This document shows positions 1 through 9,616 of a stretch of 64,000 nucleotides of DNA, in pieces; position 1 is the first letter of the stretch, and every line of letters starts with the position of its first letter. The notes under the pieces were generated by a model. It saw only the letters and a program-made list of their open reading frames with translations. It did no database searches and was not told the DNA's origin. A program made the position numbers and the translations under genes. The DNA is taken from contig BLLK01000058.1 of NCBI GenBank assembly GCA_021927905.1, positions 620,001 to 684,000 on the forward strand, in the 5' to 3' direction. Source of the DNA: Chaetoceros tenuissimus (lineage: Eukaryota; Bacillariophyta; Thalassiosirophyceae; Chaetocerotales; Chaetocerotaceae).

Positions 1-478
1 CCATTAACTATGATCTATATTCAATACCCTATTTCAATTCGAAGCGAATGTACTGATTCATATCATACACACACATTTTTCACATGATTTCCCCATTTGA
101 TCCTCCTTCACTTTTCACATATGCGAGTAAAAATATTCATATAATAGGTTTAAACCCTAAAATACGACTCGACTCAATCATGCTGAGAAGTTATCAGGGG
201 TCATATGCCTCAATCGTATGTATTGGTGAATTGTATGGAGTTGATGAGGACAATAAGTTCGATCATATTTAATCATGTTTCGAACTCCAAAAACATCCTA
301 ATAAAACCATTTTAGCCATGACTTTGTTGAAGCGTGAATCATGACCATCGAAAAAGTCCCCATCCTGCAAAAACCTGTACTATCGTGCGAGCTTTTCGAT
401 CTCAACACTCTTTCAACACTTCTTCCAACTGTTTCAACCTGGACTTCCTCTCATAAATCCTACAATTGTAGATTAAAG
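1..478. other. Left-end intergenic region
   Basis: No supported gene. The sequence is AT-rich. A 62-codon open frame at 84-272 has no recognisable domain. An in-frame ATG at 341 precedes the LPMO gene, but using it would bury that gene's signal peptide, so 341-478 is read as 5' UTR. Confidence 0.5.
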
Positions 479-3219
479 ATGATTCTTCTATCACTATTAT
501 CTTTTGTTATTACCATTGGCTTGCCTGGATATGCCGAAGGGCATGGGCATCTCGTTACTCCTCGCAGCCGAAACTGGCTGGCGACCCCTGGTCAAGATGG
601 TCGTTGGACTAACTCTCAGCCTGGAGTCCCAAGCGCAGAATCTTGCCCTCACTGTTTGAACAAAAAGGGTGCGACTGAACTTTGTGGAATTGGTAATGGT
701 GGGAACTATGATGATTGGCTTGACTCTGCTGGTGTTCCTATGCAGTGGAACTCCCAGGCTACTTTGCAACTTGGTGTTCCATTTGAAGTGCAAGCTTTTT
801 TGGACACCAACCATGCAGTAAGTATCAAAAGACCTTCACCGTGTTTTGATAATCGCATATGAGCTAATATCTCTTGTTTTCCATTTCTCTAGGGTCACAT
901 GGAATTGGGTCTTTGCAAATATAGTGAAGCGACTCAAGCATGTCTTGATGATCATCGTGCTCATTTTGTAAGAGATAATGACGGCTATGGAATCCCTGTT
1001 GATAACAGTTATCCAGACAGAGCTTACTTTTACCCGTGAGTATATTATTGTTGTGAAAGGATTCTTCAATTGCTTTATATGTTAAAAAATTTACTAACAT
1101 TCATTTTTTCAAGGACTGGCACAAAACTATTCAATTTTGAATTCGTTCTTCCAGATACTCCGAAGTATAGAGAGTTGATTGGTTCTCAAGTGTTGATGCA
1201 ATTTCATTATGTCACTGCGAATTCTTGTCATCCTGAAGGCTACAAAGATAATAACTTTTTGAAAAACAACAACTGGCTCCGTAGTGGGGGAGGCTTGTCT
1301 GATTGCGTATTACCATATGAACCAACTGGAGCCAGAACAACTACTTCTCCAGAACAATTTTGGGTGAGTTCAAGTGATTTGTTTTATTTTCGAAGGACTT
1401 CGCTGTGACAAATAATTGTAGCTCATATGAGATATGGACTTCTCTGTTTTTCTCTTAGAATTGCGCGGAAATCACTGTTGAAGCATCATTTCCTACAATT
1501 TCTCCCTCTCCAACATTAGCGCCTGTTACTCAATCACCAACAACTCCAGTTCCAACAGATAATCCAACAACACCAGTTCCGACAGAAGAACCAACTACTC
1601 CTGTACCTACACCTGTCGTCACACCATCTCCTACTTCTTCGACACCACAATTTTATTGTAACTGGTCGGGTTGCGATGGAGTGGTTCAAGGAGGAGAATG
1701 GTGTAATGAAAGCGAAGATAGATGTGTCAATGGATGTGGAGGAGGGACATGGTGCTCAGGAACTGGAAACACTAACTCTCCAACGAAACCACCTGTCGCT
1801 TCTCCAACCAACCCGCCAGTCGCCTCTCCTACACAACCACCTGTGACTCTCCCACCGACCACAGGTGGTGTAGCAACAACCACAAGATACTGGGATTGCT
1901 CAGGAGGGTGAGTTTCATGTTTGATCGATTTGAAATAATTTCATACTTCTTTTGCTAACAGATAGTCAACTTCTCCCTTTCAAGTGCATGCGGTTGTGCG
2001 TACTTAGCAAATGGCAACCCTACTCACTGTAATAGCAATGCTATGTTTGACGCACCAACAAACAATCCATATGGTGCCAAATTTTATGGAACTGCTGCAG
2101 TTTCTCAAATTCTATTCGATGATGCAAATAGAAACAACCTGTGGCTCGGACCAGGATGTGGCAAATGCTGGAAGGTTACCGGTCAAGCCAATATCCCAGG
2201 AACCGACGAAAGCACAATTTCAACTCTTGTTTTGAAGGGTACAAATGTATGTCCTGGATCTGGAAATCCAACTTGGTGTGGTGGAGATAAAGTTCACTTC
2301 GATATCAGTGCTCCAGGATTTGACTTCACTGCTGCTTCTCAGTCAAATGTTTGCTCTGCACCTGAATTTGGAGCTTGCGAATTCTGGCCAAACCAAGATT
2401 GCAGTTGTGATGCTTTCTCTGATCCAATCCTCAAGAGTGGATGCGAGAACTTTAAATCTTTGTCTTGGAACAACCCAACTGTTACATATGAAGAAGTGAC
2501 CTGTCCTTTTGAATTAGATCGCTTGAATTGCTGGGAAGAGAATGGCAATCAATATCCATTTGGGATTCCAGACACCTGCGCATCTAATCTATACTCTGGT
2601 CCTACTGCAAGTCCTGTTACATCAGCACCAACTACTGGCACTTCAGCTCCAACTGCTACGACTTCAGCTCCAACTATTGCAACTTCAGCACCAACTGCTG
2701 CGACGTCAGCACCAACTACTGGAACTTCAGCACCAACCGCTTCGATTACTAAAGGACCTACGATGGCACCCACAAAGACCCCGACTGCTGCGGTAAGTAT
2801 CTGATTTTAAATGATTGTATCGTTTTCCGATTTATGAAGAGATCTCAAATCTTATCATTTCCCGATTACAGCCAAGTAAATCACCGACCAAGTCCCCAAC
2901 CCTGCCACCTTCCCCAGCACCTACAAAGTCACCAACCCTTCCTCCTACCCCAGCACCTACTCCAGCACCAGTTGGCGGAACAAAATGTTGCTTTGACTTA
3001 CAGTCAAAGTCTTGTAGAACTGATTGGTGCGGTTTGGCAGCATCGAACTGTGGAAATTGCGGTCATACTGTGGAATGGATGGTTCCTGATACCTCATGCA
3101 GAGCCATGTACAGTGACTGCGGAAGCAGTGCATCCCCTGGATGTTGCGGATCAGCAACATGTAAACAAAATGGTGGTTCTTGCCCATTTAATGGGTCTTA
3201 TTGCCAATGCCTTCCATAA
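479..3219 (+). CDS. Secreted LPMO - Cys-rich - GH45-type endoglucanase - Cys-rich multidomain protein
   Basis: Six exons are inferred: 479-817, 893-1035, 1114-1363, 1459-1907, 1985-2792 and 2872-3219, all GT-AG and frame-consistent, giving about 778 residues. The ATG at 479 was chosen because it gives a signal peptide ending AEG just before His22-Gly-His, so the mature protein would start with the N-terminal His needed for the copper histidine brace of lytic polysaccharide monooxygenases. His115 (NHAGHMELG) is the likely second ligand, and HYVTANSC and FWNC are typical of the PF03067/AA15-like fold. After a Pro/Thr linker come a Cys-rich module (about 309-350), a GH45-type domain (about 385-580) and a second Cys-rich module (about 701-778), which may bind carbohydrate. 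The GH45 signature TTRYWDC has Asp390 and HFD has Asp500, matching the two catalytic acids of GH45. An oxidative cleaver joined to a beta-1,4-glucanase implies attack on cellulose, chitin or mixed-link glucan outside the cell; the substrate is unknown. Confidence 0.8.
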
Positions 3220-3307
3220 TTAACCAATCTGATTTCTCAATTGGTCCATACATGTTTCATTCAAATATATAATTTAATAATTCAGTCCTAAGAAAATGCA
3301 TTTCGCA

Positions 3308-4810
3308 CTAAGCAGGAAAGTTTTCTAAATTGGATGTGATCTTCTCCAAATCGCTAATATCTCCACCACATTTCAGTCCGCGGAATTTCTTTCCAAGATT
3401 GAAATCCTTTCCACTAAGATCTGTGCCACAAATATCCAATGTCTCGATATTTGGACATGTAAACTTATCTATTGACTTCAATTTAGAGCATCCACTCAAA
3501 TTCAGAAACACAAGGTTTGGTGCCTCGATAGATAACGACTCGATATTTAAGATTGATAAATCTAAGGATTCTACCTCTGGAAGCTGTAGGTGAAGATGTT
3601 TCATTTTGAGGCACATGCCCAAGTTCAAAAACTTCAATGAAGGGGCAACAATTCGCACAAATTCTAATCCAGTACAAAGTGAAAGATCCAATTCAGTGAG
3701 TTTTGCAGGAACAGTACAGATCCAATTCATCCTAGCTTCTTCTTGATCTCCTTGACGCGATTCCAAAGATTCCAGCTTTTCTTTTCTCAGCACATGCTCT
3801 TGCACAAAGTCTATTCTGGAAATACTACCACAGTTATTAAGATTGAGTGTTTCGAGTGTCTTTTCGTGAAATTTCACAAAACCATGAATGCTCTCGTTGC
3901 TCAACATGGAACAGCGTGATAAGTCGGCATGGATCAGAGACTTGCACTTGATGTAATGTAAATTTTGAATCAATTGACACTTTGCCAGTGACAGTGTATG
4001 TATTGTTTCTGAAACTATAAATGGAGCTGAAAGCCTGGAACACTCCTCTAAACACAGTGTATGCAATTGACTATTGGAATTATATGGAGGCAATTGCTTT
4101 TCCATCAAATCTCTGACATGAACATCTTTCAATAACCTACAACCAATTAATTTGAGTATCTTGAGCACTTTGGACAAAAGAAATGGCTGAATCACACTTT
4201 GATAATCACAGAAAAGAACACCGTCCAACTCCACATATTGCAGTCGATCTGTCGGTAAAACAAGTTGTGCTGTAGTGTGATTTTGTTGATTGGTATGTAT
4301 GTTACCGATATTCAAATCATGAAATTCGATATGTGTCAAGTATCTTTTACACGGTGCGGCATTCAAAACACCCAAGAAACGATCTCCTACATGGTCCATT
4401 TTGTATAATACCAATGTCCTCAAATAATGAAATTTATTCAACATATGAGCAATCTTTGTCATGGATAGATCCGACCTATGGTGAATCATATTTCGTCCAA
4501 AATTATGAGAAGAAAATGCATCCAAATTATGTATATTTGGCAGGCTTCTTCGTAAATCTGATGCTGAAGATCTTCTATTATTCGATATAGTAATCATGGA
4601 AGATCGTAAATCTGGTCGACTATTTGAGTTTGATGATGAAAAAGAATCTTCTTCAGGAAAATAACAGAGATGATGAGCCAGTTGTATCATTTGAAGATTC
4701 AACACAGAAGTCTGTCCAAGGTTCATTAACTCTGATAATGTGACAAAGGAAAGAATAGTTTGAAGATTTTCTGGTGGTAACTTTAAGAGTAGAGATTGGG
4801 ATGAGGACAT
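3308..4810 (-). CDS. F-box-like leucine-rich repeat protein
   Basis: Single-exon frame of 500 residues from an ATG at 4810. Residues about 8-45 (KLPPENLQTILSFVTLSEL) look like a degenerate F-box. From about 150 on, irregular LRRs of the type LDLSxCxxL recur (LNLNNCGSIS, LDLSLCTGLE, LNLSGCSKLK), as in FBXL/AMN1 proteins, which choose substrates for SCF ubiquitin ligases. That role is inferred from the family; the F-box is weak, so it could be a plain LRR protein. It converges on the LPMO gene with only about 90 bp between stops, and is divergent from the ZIP transporter. Confidence 0.65.
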   Translation of the reverse strand: MSSSQSLLLKLPPENLQTILSFVTLSELMNLGQTSVLNLQMIQLAHHLCYFPEEDSFSSSNSNSRPDLRSSMITISNNRRSSASDLRRSLPNIHNLDAFSSHNFGRNMIHHRSDLSMTKIAHMLNKFHYLRTLVLYKMDHVGDRFLGVLNAAPCKRYLTHIEFHDLNIGNIHTNQQNHTTAQLVLPTDRLQYVELDGVLFCDYQSVIQPFLLSKVLKILKLIGCRLLKDVHVRDLMEKQLPPYNSNSQLHTLCLEECSRLSAPFIVSETIHTLSLAKCQLIQNLHYIKCKSLIHADLSRCSMLSNESIHGFVKFHEKTLETLNLNNCGSISRIDFVQEHVLRKEKLESLESRQGDQEEARMNWICTVPAKLTELDLSLCTGLEFVRIVAPSLKFLNLGMCLKMKHLHLQLPEVESLDLSILNIESLSIEAPNLVFLNLSGCSKLKSIDKFTCPNIETLDICGTDLSGKDFNLGKKFRGLKCGGDISDLEKITSNLENFPA

Positions 4811-5293
4811 GTTTACGATTATGAACGAGAAGCAAGAGCGCTTTACGAGTAGATTATTAGATCTGAGATCGTATAGGAATGGTCTTTTGCCTTGTAACTA
4901 GTCTTATTCTGAGACTCAATAATTGTACTACTACTGAAGAGAAAATGAATAAGAAGCTCTCCCTTTGAATGGTATCATTCAAATACTATAAAAGAGAAAA
5001 GTAGCAGCTTTCCCTCTTTCCATTTTCATTTGTTTTTCACATTTCAACTTTCCTTCTAGTGCACGTACATACTAGTTCGTATGAGATAATGTAAAAGTAG
5101 CAGGATCTATTACGTACGTATCTAATCAGTATCATAATAAGTACGTTTCTAAAACGTCATGTGCGTGCTACCTAAGGATATTTTTAGGAAGAGAAGCAGA
5201 GAATATGGAGGAATTTGATTTTTTGACACTTATTTATTATAGTTGAAGGTTCAAGGTTTCACTCTATCTATTGAAATAGAATCTATCTTTAGA
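4811..5293. promoter_or_regulatory. Divergent intergenic region between the LRR and ZIP genes
   Basis: About 480 bp with no coding signal, holding both 5' ends. An open frame continues upstream of the ZIP ATG to about 5243 but contains no ATG, so it was not used. No specific operator or repeat was recognised. Confidence 0.4.
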
Positions 5294-6550
5294 ATGGACA
5301 AGCCCGACAGCCATAATATTGGAATAGCGTTTGCAGCTGTAATAGCAGCCGGAGCAAGTACAGGTCTTGGTGCAGCAATTGTGTTCTTTCCCCGTCTAGT
5401 CAAATTAGCCGCAGCACCGAGAGTATTAGCATCATCCCTCGGCATATCTGCAGGGGTGATGGCCTACGTTGCTTTCATTGAGATTTTTCAAAAATCAGTT
5501 ATTGAATTCAATGAAGTGTATAAAGGCACAATTGAAGATGAAGGCGAGAGAAAAGGAAGAGCTAGGTTGAACGCCACATTGTCGTTCTTCTTCGGAGTAT
5601 TTCTACTACTTGCTATAGATATTGCAATCAAACGTTTATCAAGAAGCGAGAACAATAGCCACACTGATATTCACGATGCATCTGCTGCGATTGCAGCATC
5701 AGGAGCCCCTTCAATTTCCAGAAGACTTTCAAACGGAAGCATGGTTTCCGCAGATGGTTTATCACAGGAACATGAGCAACATAATAATATATCTCTAGGA
5801 TGTCCTTGTTGTCGTCCTGATCCAGTTGGGGATTTAGAAGAATGGCATAAGAAAGCAGCTGAAGAAGAAAAAAAGTTGGAAAGGGAAAGAAAGATTCGAA
5901 ATGGGTTGACCTTTCGGAATTCAGACTCTAGTCTCAATGAAAGTGGTGGCAGTCGTACAAATTCAAATCGCAGGTCAAGAAGGAATTCAGGTCTCAATCA
6001 GAGCAACAGTGACAATGAAGATTCTCAACCATTGCGACGAAGAAGCATGAGGCCATCTTTGGCAAGTATAACAGAGAATGATTCTTCTTCAAGGAATCTC
6101 TTACAAATAGGCCTCAAAACTGCTGCTGCAATTTCATTGCACAACTTTCCTGAAGGTCTGGCAACCTATGTTGCTGTCCTAGACGACCCATCTATAGGAG
6201 GCGTCCTGGCCTTTGCCATAGGACTTCACAATATTCCTGAAGGAATTTGTGTCGCTCTACCAGTCTACTACGCAACGGGTAATCGTTGGAAAGCTTTCTG
6301 GTTAGGAAGTATGAGTGGAATAACTGAACCAATAGGAGCAATCCTTGGATACATTGTTCTCTCCAGGACCTTCTCAGAGATGGCATATGGATTTATGTTT
6401 GGTATTGTAGCTGGAATGATGGTCATGATTGCTTTGAAGGAGCATATACCCACAGCCTACAAGTACGACCCTAAAGATTCGGTTGTAACATTTTCCATCT
6501 TTTCTGGTATGGCGATGATGGCATTATCACTGGTACTACTCTACCTTTAA
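5294..6550 (+). CDS. ZIP-family divalent metal transporter
   Basis: Single exon, 418 residues from the first in-frame ATG (MDKPDSHN). ZIP proteins move Zn2+, Fe2+ or Mn2+ into the cytosol. Three hydrophobic helices lie in the first 135 residues. A long soluble loop (about 125-270) is Ser-rich and holds a CPCC cluster (LGCPCCRPDP). The C-terminal half carries the two metal-site helices: HNFPEGLA at about 283 and HNIPEGI at about 312, the ZIP binuclear-site signatures. The order and the HNFPEG/HNIPEG pair resemble ZupT-like (GufA-type) ZIPs. The CPCC may sense or buffer metal, which is inference. The ion specificity and membrane location (plasma, vacuole or plastid envelope) cannot be told from sequence. 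Confidence 0.9.
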   Translation: MDKPDSHNIGIAFAAVIAAGASTGLGAAIVFFPRLVKLAAAPRVLASSLGISAGVMAYVAFIEIFQKSVIEFNEVYKGTIEDEGERKGRARLNATLSFFFGVFLLLAIDIAIKRLSRSENNSHTDIHDASAAIAASGAPSISRRLSNGSMVSADGLSQEHEQHNNISLGCPCCRPDPVGDLEEWHKKAAEEEKKLERERKIRNGLTFRNSDSSLNESGGSRTNSNRRSRRNSGLNQSNSDNEDSQPLRRRSMRPSLASITENDSSSRNLLQIGLKTAAAISLHNFPEGLATYVAVLDDPSIGGVLAFAIGLHNIPEGICVALPVYYATGNRWKAFWLGSMSGITEPIGAILGYIVLSRTFSEMAYGFMFGIVAGMMVMIALKEHIPTAYKYDPKDSVVTFSIFSGMAMMALSLVLLYL

Positions 6551-6710
6551 TCGAAGAAGTCTGTTAACAAGTCATTAAGGTATAATAAATTATTTTAAGT
6601 CTCTCGTTGAAATTGATGATATTCATAGAAGCAAACGATTGCCATAATAGAAAACATAGTGTGAAGATAGTCAAAGGGCGAGTCTTGGAGCCAGTAGCGG
6701 CGTAAAGCGT

Positions 6711-7835
6711 CTACACCACCCCTCGAAAAGAAGTGGAACCATCCCAAACTTTTTCAAAAGAGTCATTACTTGGAGAAGTAAGTTCTTCCAAACGCAGTGA
6801 ATTGTCACTTTCTTCAACTTCACTACACAAGTCCGAGCCGCCATCTTCATATCCGCTGTTACTCCGAATAAGGAAGAACGATATTATCAAGGAAAGAAAA
6901 GTAGCCGATAGAGCAAATCTGAGAAGTTTGTTTCTCTTACTCTCGTCTCGAGAAACAGCAACTCCAATGGAATCATCATCACTTTCGTCATTGTTCTTTT
7001 CTTGAGAGTTATCGGGTGTCTCAGCACCTGGAGTATATGAAAAGATTCCATACTCTTGGTTGCGTAGATACTCCAGAAACTTCGGCTCAGGCATAGAGAA
7101 AAGCTGACGCATTCGCTGATTTACTTCCTGTTCAGAAATAGCGGCTTCGAACGATGATGTGAAATAGACCTTTCCAGACATTTCAAAATTCAGGATGAAC
7201 TCATCACCTACTACTTCAGCTATGATACTTGCAACACTAACTTTAAGCTCACAGCGATGGAAAGTTGGTTCATTTTGAAATTCGTCTTTACAGGCCGCTT
7301 GCAATGTAGCCTCAATAGAAACCCCCTCTACTTCAGCTACTCGGCGATGCCTCACTTCCATAGGGATTATGATGGATACGAAAGTTTTAGCAACCTGAAT
7401 AGGATGAATATGTTGTTCATTGACAGGACGAAGTGTAAAAGTTGATGGAACGAAATCGTTTGTAGGTGAAGAAGTAGAAGGACTACTCTTTACTACAGAT
7501 GGCGAAGACGACGGAATAATTGCATTAGGAGTTGGCAACGAAGACTTAGGCTGGATTGGTTCATTTTGGAGTGATGAAGGCGATGCACTAGGTGTAAGTG
7601 ATGTAGTGTTTTTGTCAGAAGTAGGATGAGGCACTAAACTGATTTGGATAGAAGTGTACGAAGTAGTGCTCTTATTTTGTTTTGGAGCTTCCGCCTTATT
7701 TGATTTAGTAGACTTTGATTTTTTCCCTCTGTTTTTCTTGGACTTGGCGCTCTTCACACGCCTATTTCCTTCATATGCATCTGAATAGCATAGAAACAAA
7801 AGGCTCAAAAATATCAAGTAAATGATAGATCTCAT
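6711..7835 (-). CDS. Secretory-pathway type I membrane protein, unknown function
   Basis: Single exon, 374 residues. The N-terminus (MRSIIYLIFLSLLFLCYSDA) is a clear signal peptide. It is followed by a Lys/Ser-rich stretch (about 25-60), a Ser/Thr/Pro-rich region likely O-glycosylated (about 60-135), a globular domain (about 135-265), an acidic spacer, one transmembrane helix (LRFALSATFLSLIISFFLI, about 305-323) and an acidic cytosolic tail. This layout is common among diatom-specific surface or Golgi proteins, but I do not recognise the domain. Convergent with the ZIP gene. Confidence 0.65.
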   Translation of the reverse strand: MRSIIYLIFLSLLFLCYSDAYEGNRRVKSAKSKKNRGKKSKSTKSNKAEAPKQNKSTTSYTSIQISLVPHPTSDKNTTSLTPSASPSSLQNEPIQPKSSLPTPNAIIPSSSPSVVKSSPSTSSPTNDFVPSTFTLRPVNEQHIHPIQVAKTFVSIIIPMEVRHRRVAEVEGVSIEATLQAACKDEFQNEPTFHRCELKVSVASIIAEVVGDEFILNFEMSGKVYFTSSFEAAISEQEVNQRMRQLFSMPEPKFLEYLRNQEYGIFSYTPGAETPDNSQEKNNDESDDDSIGVAVSRDESKRNKLLRFALSATFLSLIISFFLIRSNSGYEDGGSDLCSEVEESDNSLRLEELTSPSNDSFEKVWDGSTSFRGVV

Positions 7836-8108
7836 GTTGGTTCGATTAATGATGACATGATGAAGTCAGTTTTCGTAGAACTTTTGAGAAACGAATGAAT
7901 CAGTCCATTTACACCGTGAATCGAATCATTTATTTTCGTTTGTCCTGATCAGTATCAATGGTCAGTCGAATTCTCTCCTAGACAACAATGGATAGAAATA
8001 GACAGATCTTATATGAATGCTCTTCTCAGCATAGAAATTAGAATATATTCAAACCTAAAACTTGTTATTTCTTTACTCGTATTTCCCTAAAACGTTGTGA
8101 AATCTAAA

Positions 8109-9110
8109 TTAGACTTGATGATGTTGATGATCAAGATTATGTTCGTCAACAATGTGTTCATGTATCTCTGTACCAGCCATTCCCCCCATTTCCACGTGCA
8201 AGTCTGCCATCGCAACATGTTCCATTTGTACTTGTGGCATAGGCACTTGCATCTGCATAACCGCCATCTCCATAGGTAACTCTTGCACGTGATGATGTTG
8301 TACAGGTACTTCGATCCCAACTTGTTCTTCTTGCAAAGTTTGAGTTTGTCCCGAAGCTGCTGCCTTTTTCGCCGCACGAAGTGCAGCAGCTCTTGCACGC
8401 CGCTTGGCATTTCTCGCTGCTAGTTCCACTGGACTCAATTTCTTGTATCTGTCCCTCTCCAAAGCAGCTCTTCTAGTATTTCTATCCTTGGCTTTGGAAG
8501 CGGGAAGTGAATGATAACGCTCTCTCTCTCTTTCTCTACGCTTCTTCCTTGAAGTCTCAGACTGGCGATGGTACTGCTCCCTTCTCTTGTGATTGTACAC
8601 ATCGCGCTGCTCTTTAGACATGGATGCATAACGCTCCCGATCTTTTTGGCGTCTGTTGGCAAGATGCTGCTCATGTGAGATTTCATCTCCTGCCGCGGTA
8701 TACTGACCCTCTTGCTCTCCAACCATGCTAGACTGAGCTGCCAACTGAGCAATTTCTTGTTGCTGGACAATATCTTGTGCAGCTTCTAGTAGTGAACCGC
8801 CATAGGTCGCCGCTGCAGCAGCTGCTGCGGCAGAAACAACTTCAGCAGAAATTAGAGAATTGGGATCAATACCTTCACCTTCCTCAATGACGGTATACTC
8901 TTGCTCAGTAGTTTCAATCTGAGCCATTTCACCATTATGCTCTTGCAGTTGTTGTTCAGCAACATGTACATGTTGCTGCTGGTGCTGCTGTTCAAGTTCT
9001 AGTTGTTGCACATTGACATGTTCAGTTTTGATCTCTTCTGTTTCCGAATTATGAAGCAGGCCCTGCAAATCCTCTTCAGCAATATAGGTTGCGTGTTGGT
9101 TGTCATCCAT
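8109..9110 (-). CDS. Basic-repeat (STPR-like) nuclear protein, possible DNA-binding regulator
   Basis: Single exon, 333 residues. The first 150 residues are Gln/His/Glu-rich with an Ala run, like an activation region. Residues about 150-250 are very basic and hold four tandem units that start with Tyr and recur every 19-23 residues (YASMSKEQRDVYNHKRRE, YHRQSETSRKKRRERE, YHSLPASKAKDRNTRR, YKKLSPVELAARNAKRR). This resembles the STPR DNA-binding repeat of FMBP-1, which also occurs in stramenopiles. The tail is rich in Met, His and Gln. The assignment rests on repeat pattern only. Divergent from the HUWE1-type gene. Confidence 0.6.
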   Translation of the reverse strand: MDDNQHATYIAEEDLQGLLHNSETEEIKTEHVNVQQLELEQQHQQQHVHVAEQQLQEHNGEMAQIETTEQEYTVIEEGEGIDPNSLISAEVVSAAAAAAAATYGGSLLEAAQDIVQQQEIAQLAAQSSMVGEQEGQYTAAGDEISHEQHLANRRQKDRERYASMSKEQRDVYNHKRREQYHRQSETSRKKRRERERERYHSLPASKAKDRNTRRAALERDRYKKLSPVELAARNAKRRARAAALRAAKKAAASGQTQTLQEEQVGIEVPVQHHHVQELPMEMAVMQMQVPMPQVQMEHVAMADLHVEMGGMAGTEIHEHIVDEHNLDHQHHQV

Positions 9111-9616
9111 TTTCGATTAGTAGATGATTGAAGCCGTCTGTCTGGTACTTTATGGAGAGGAGATGGCCAGACCAGTTTGTGTTATCTTCCTGCCATTCAT
9201 TTCATGTTCGTGTTCAATCCATGCTGCTTTGAAGGAGTGCACTTTTTTCCAACACAACAAGGATAAAGTGGCATAAAGTCGGAGAATGACAAAAGTTGCA
9301 ACACAAATTATCGTATACTAGGAGTATTACGTACGTTCCAAACCACTCTAAAAGAAGGGGGGATGATGGACCGAATAGATAAAACCTAGAAAAATGATGA
9401 AAATCGAACAAGAAAGAGAGCAGACAAGAAGGCATCACGCTGTATCCCAAGTATTGTTGTTAACACGGCAATAACTACGCCATACGAACACCGTGGATAA
9501 GCTATATCAAAGTGAATTCACTAGACATTGAGCACTATTAGTAGATACACTGGCCTTACAACAAACTAGATAATTAGGAACCTGTTGAAGGCAAATAGGT
9601 CAAGAAAAAGTGAGCC
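9111..9616. promoter_or_regulatory. Divergent intergenic region, STPR-like gene / HECT ligase gene
   Basis: About 500 bp holding two opposite 5' ends. A 78-codon antisense frame inside it has no recognisable content. No specific site was identified. Confidence 0.4.

Noticed and set aside
341-478. LPMO start at the ATG at 341
   Set aside because: It would place 46 polar residues before the signal peptide and prevent the N-terminal His needed by an LPMO.
5243-5293. ZIP protein start upstream of the ATG at 5294
   Set aside because: The open frame there begins with TTG and contains no ATG.
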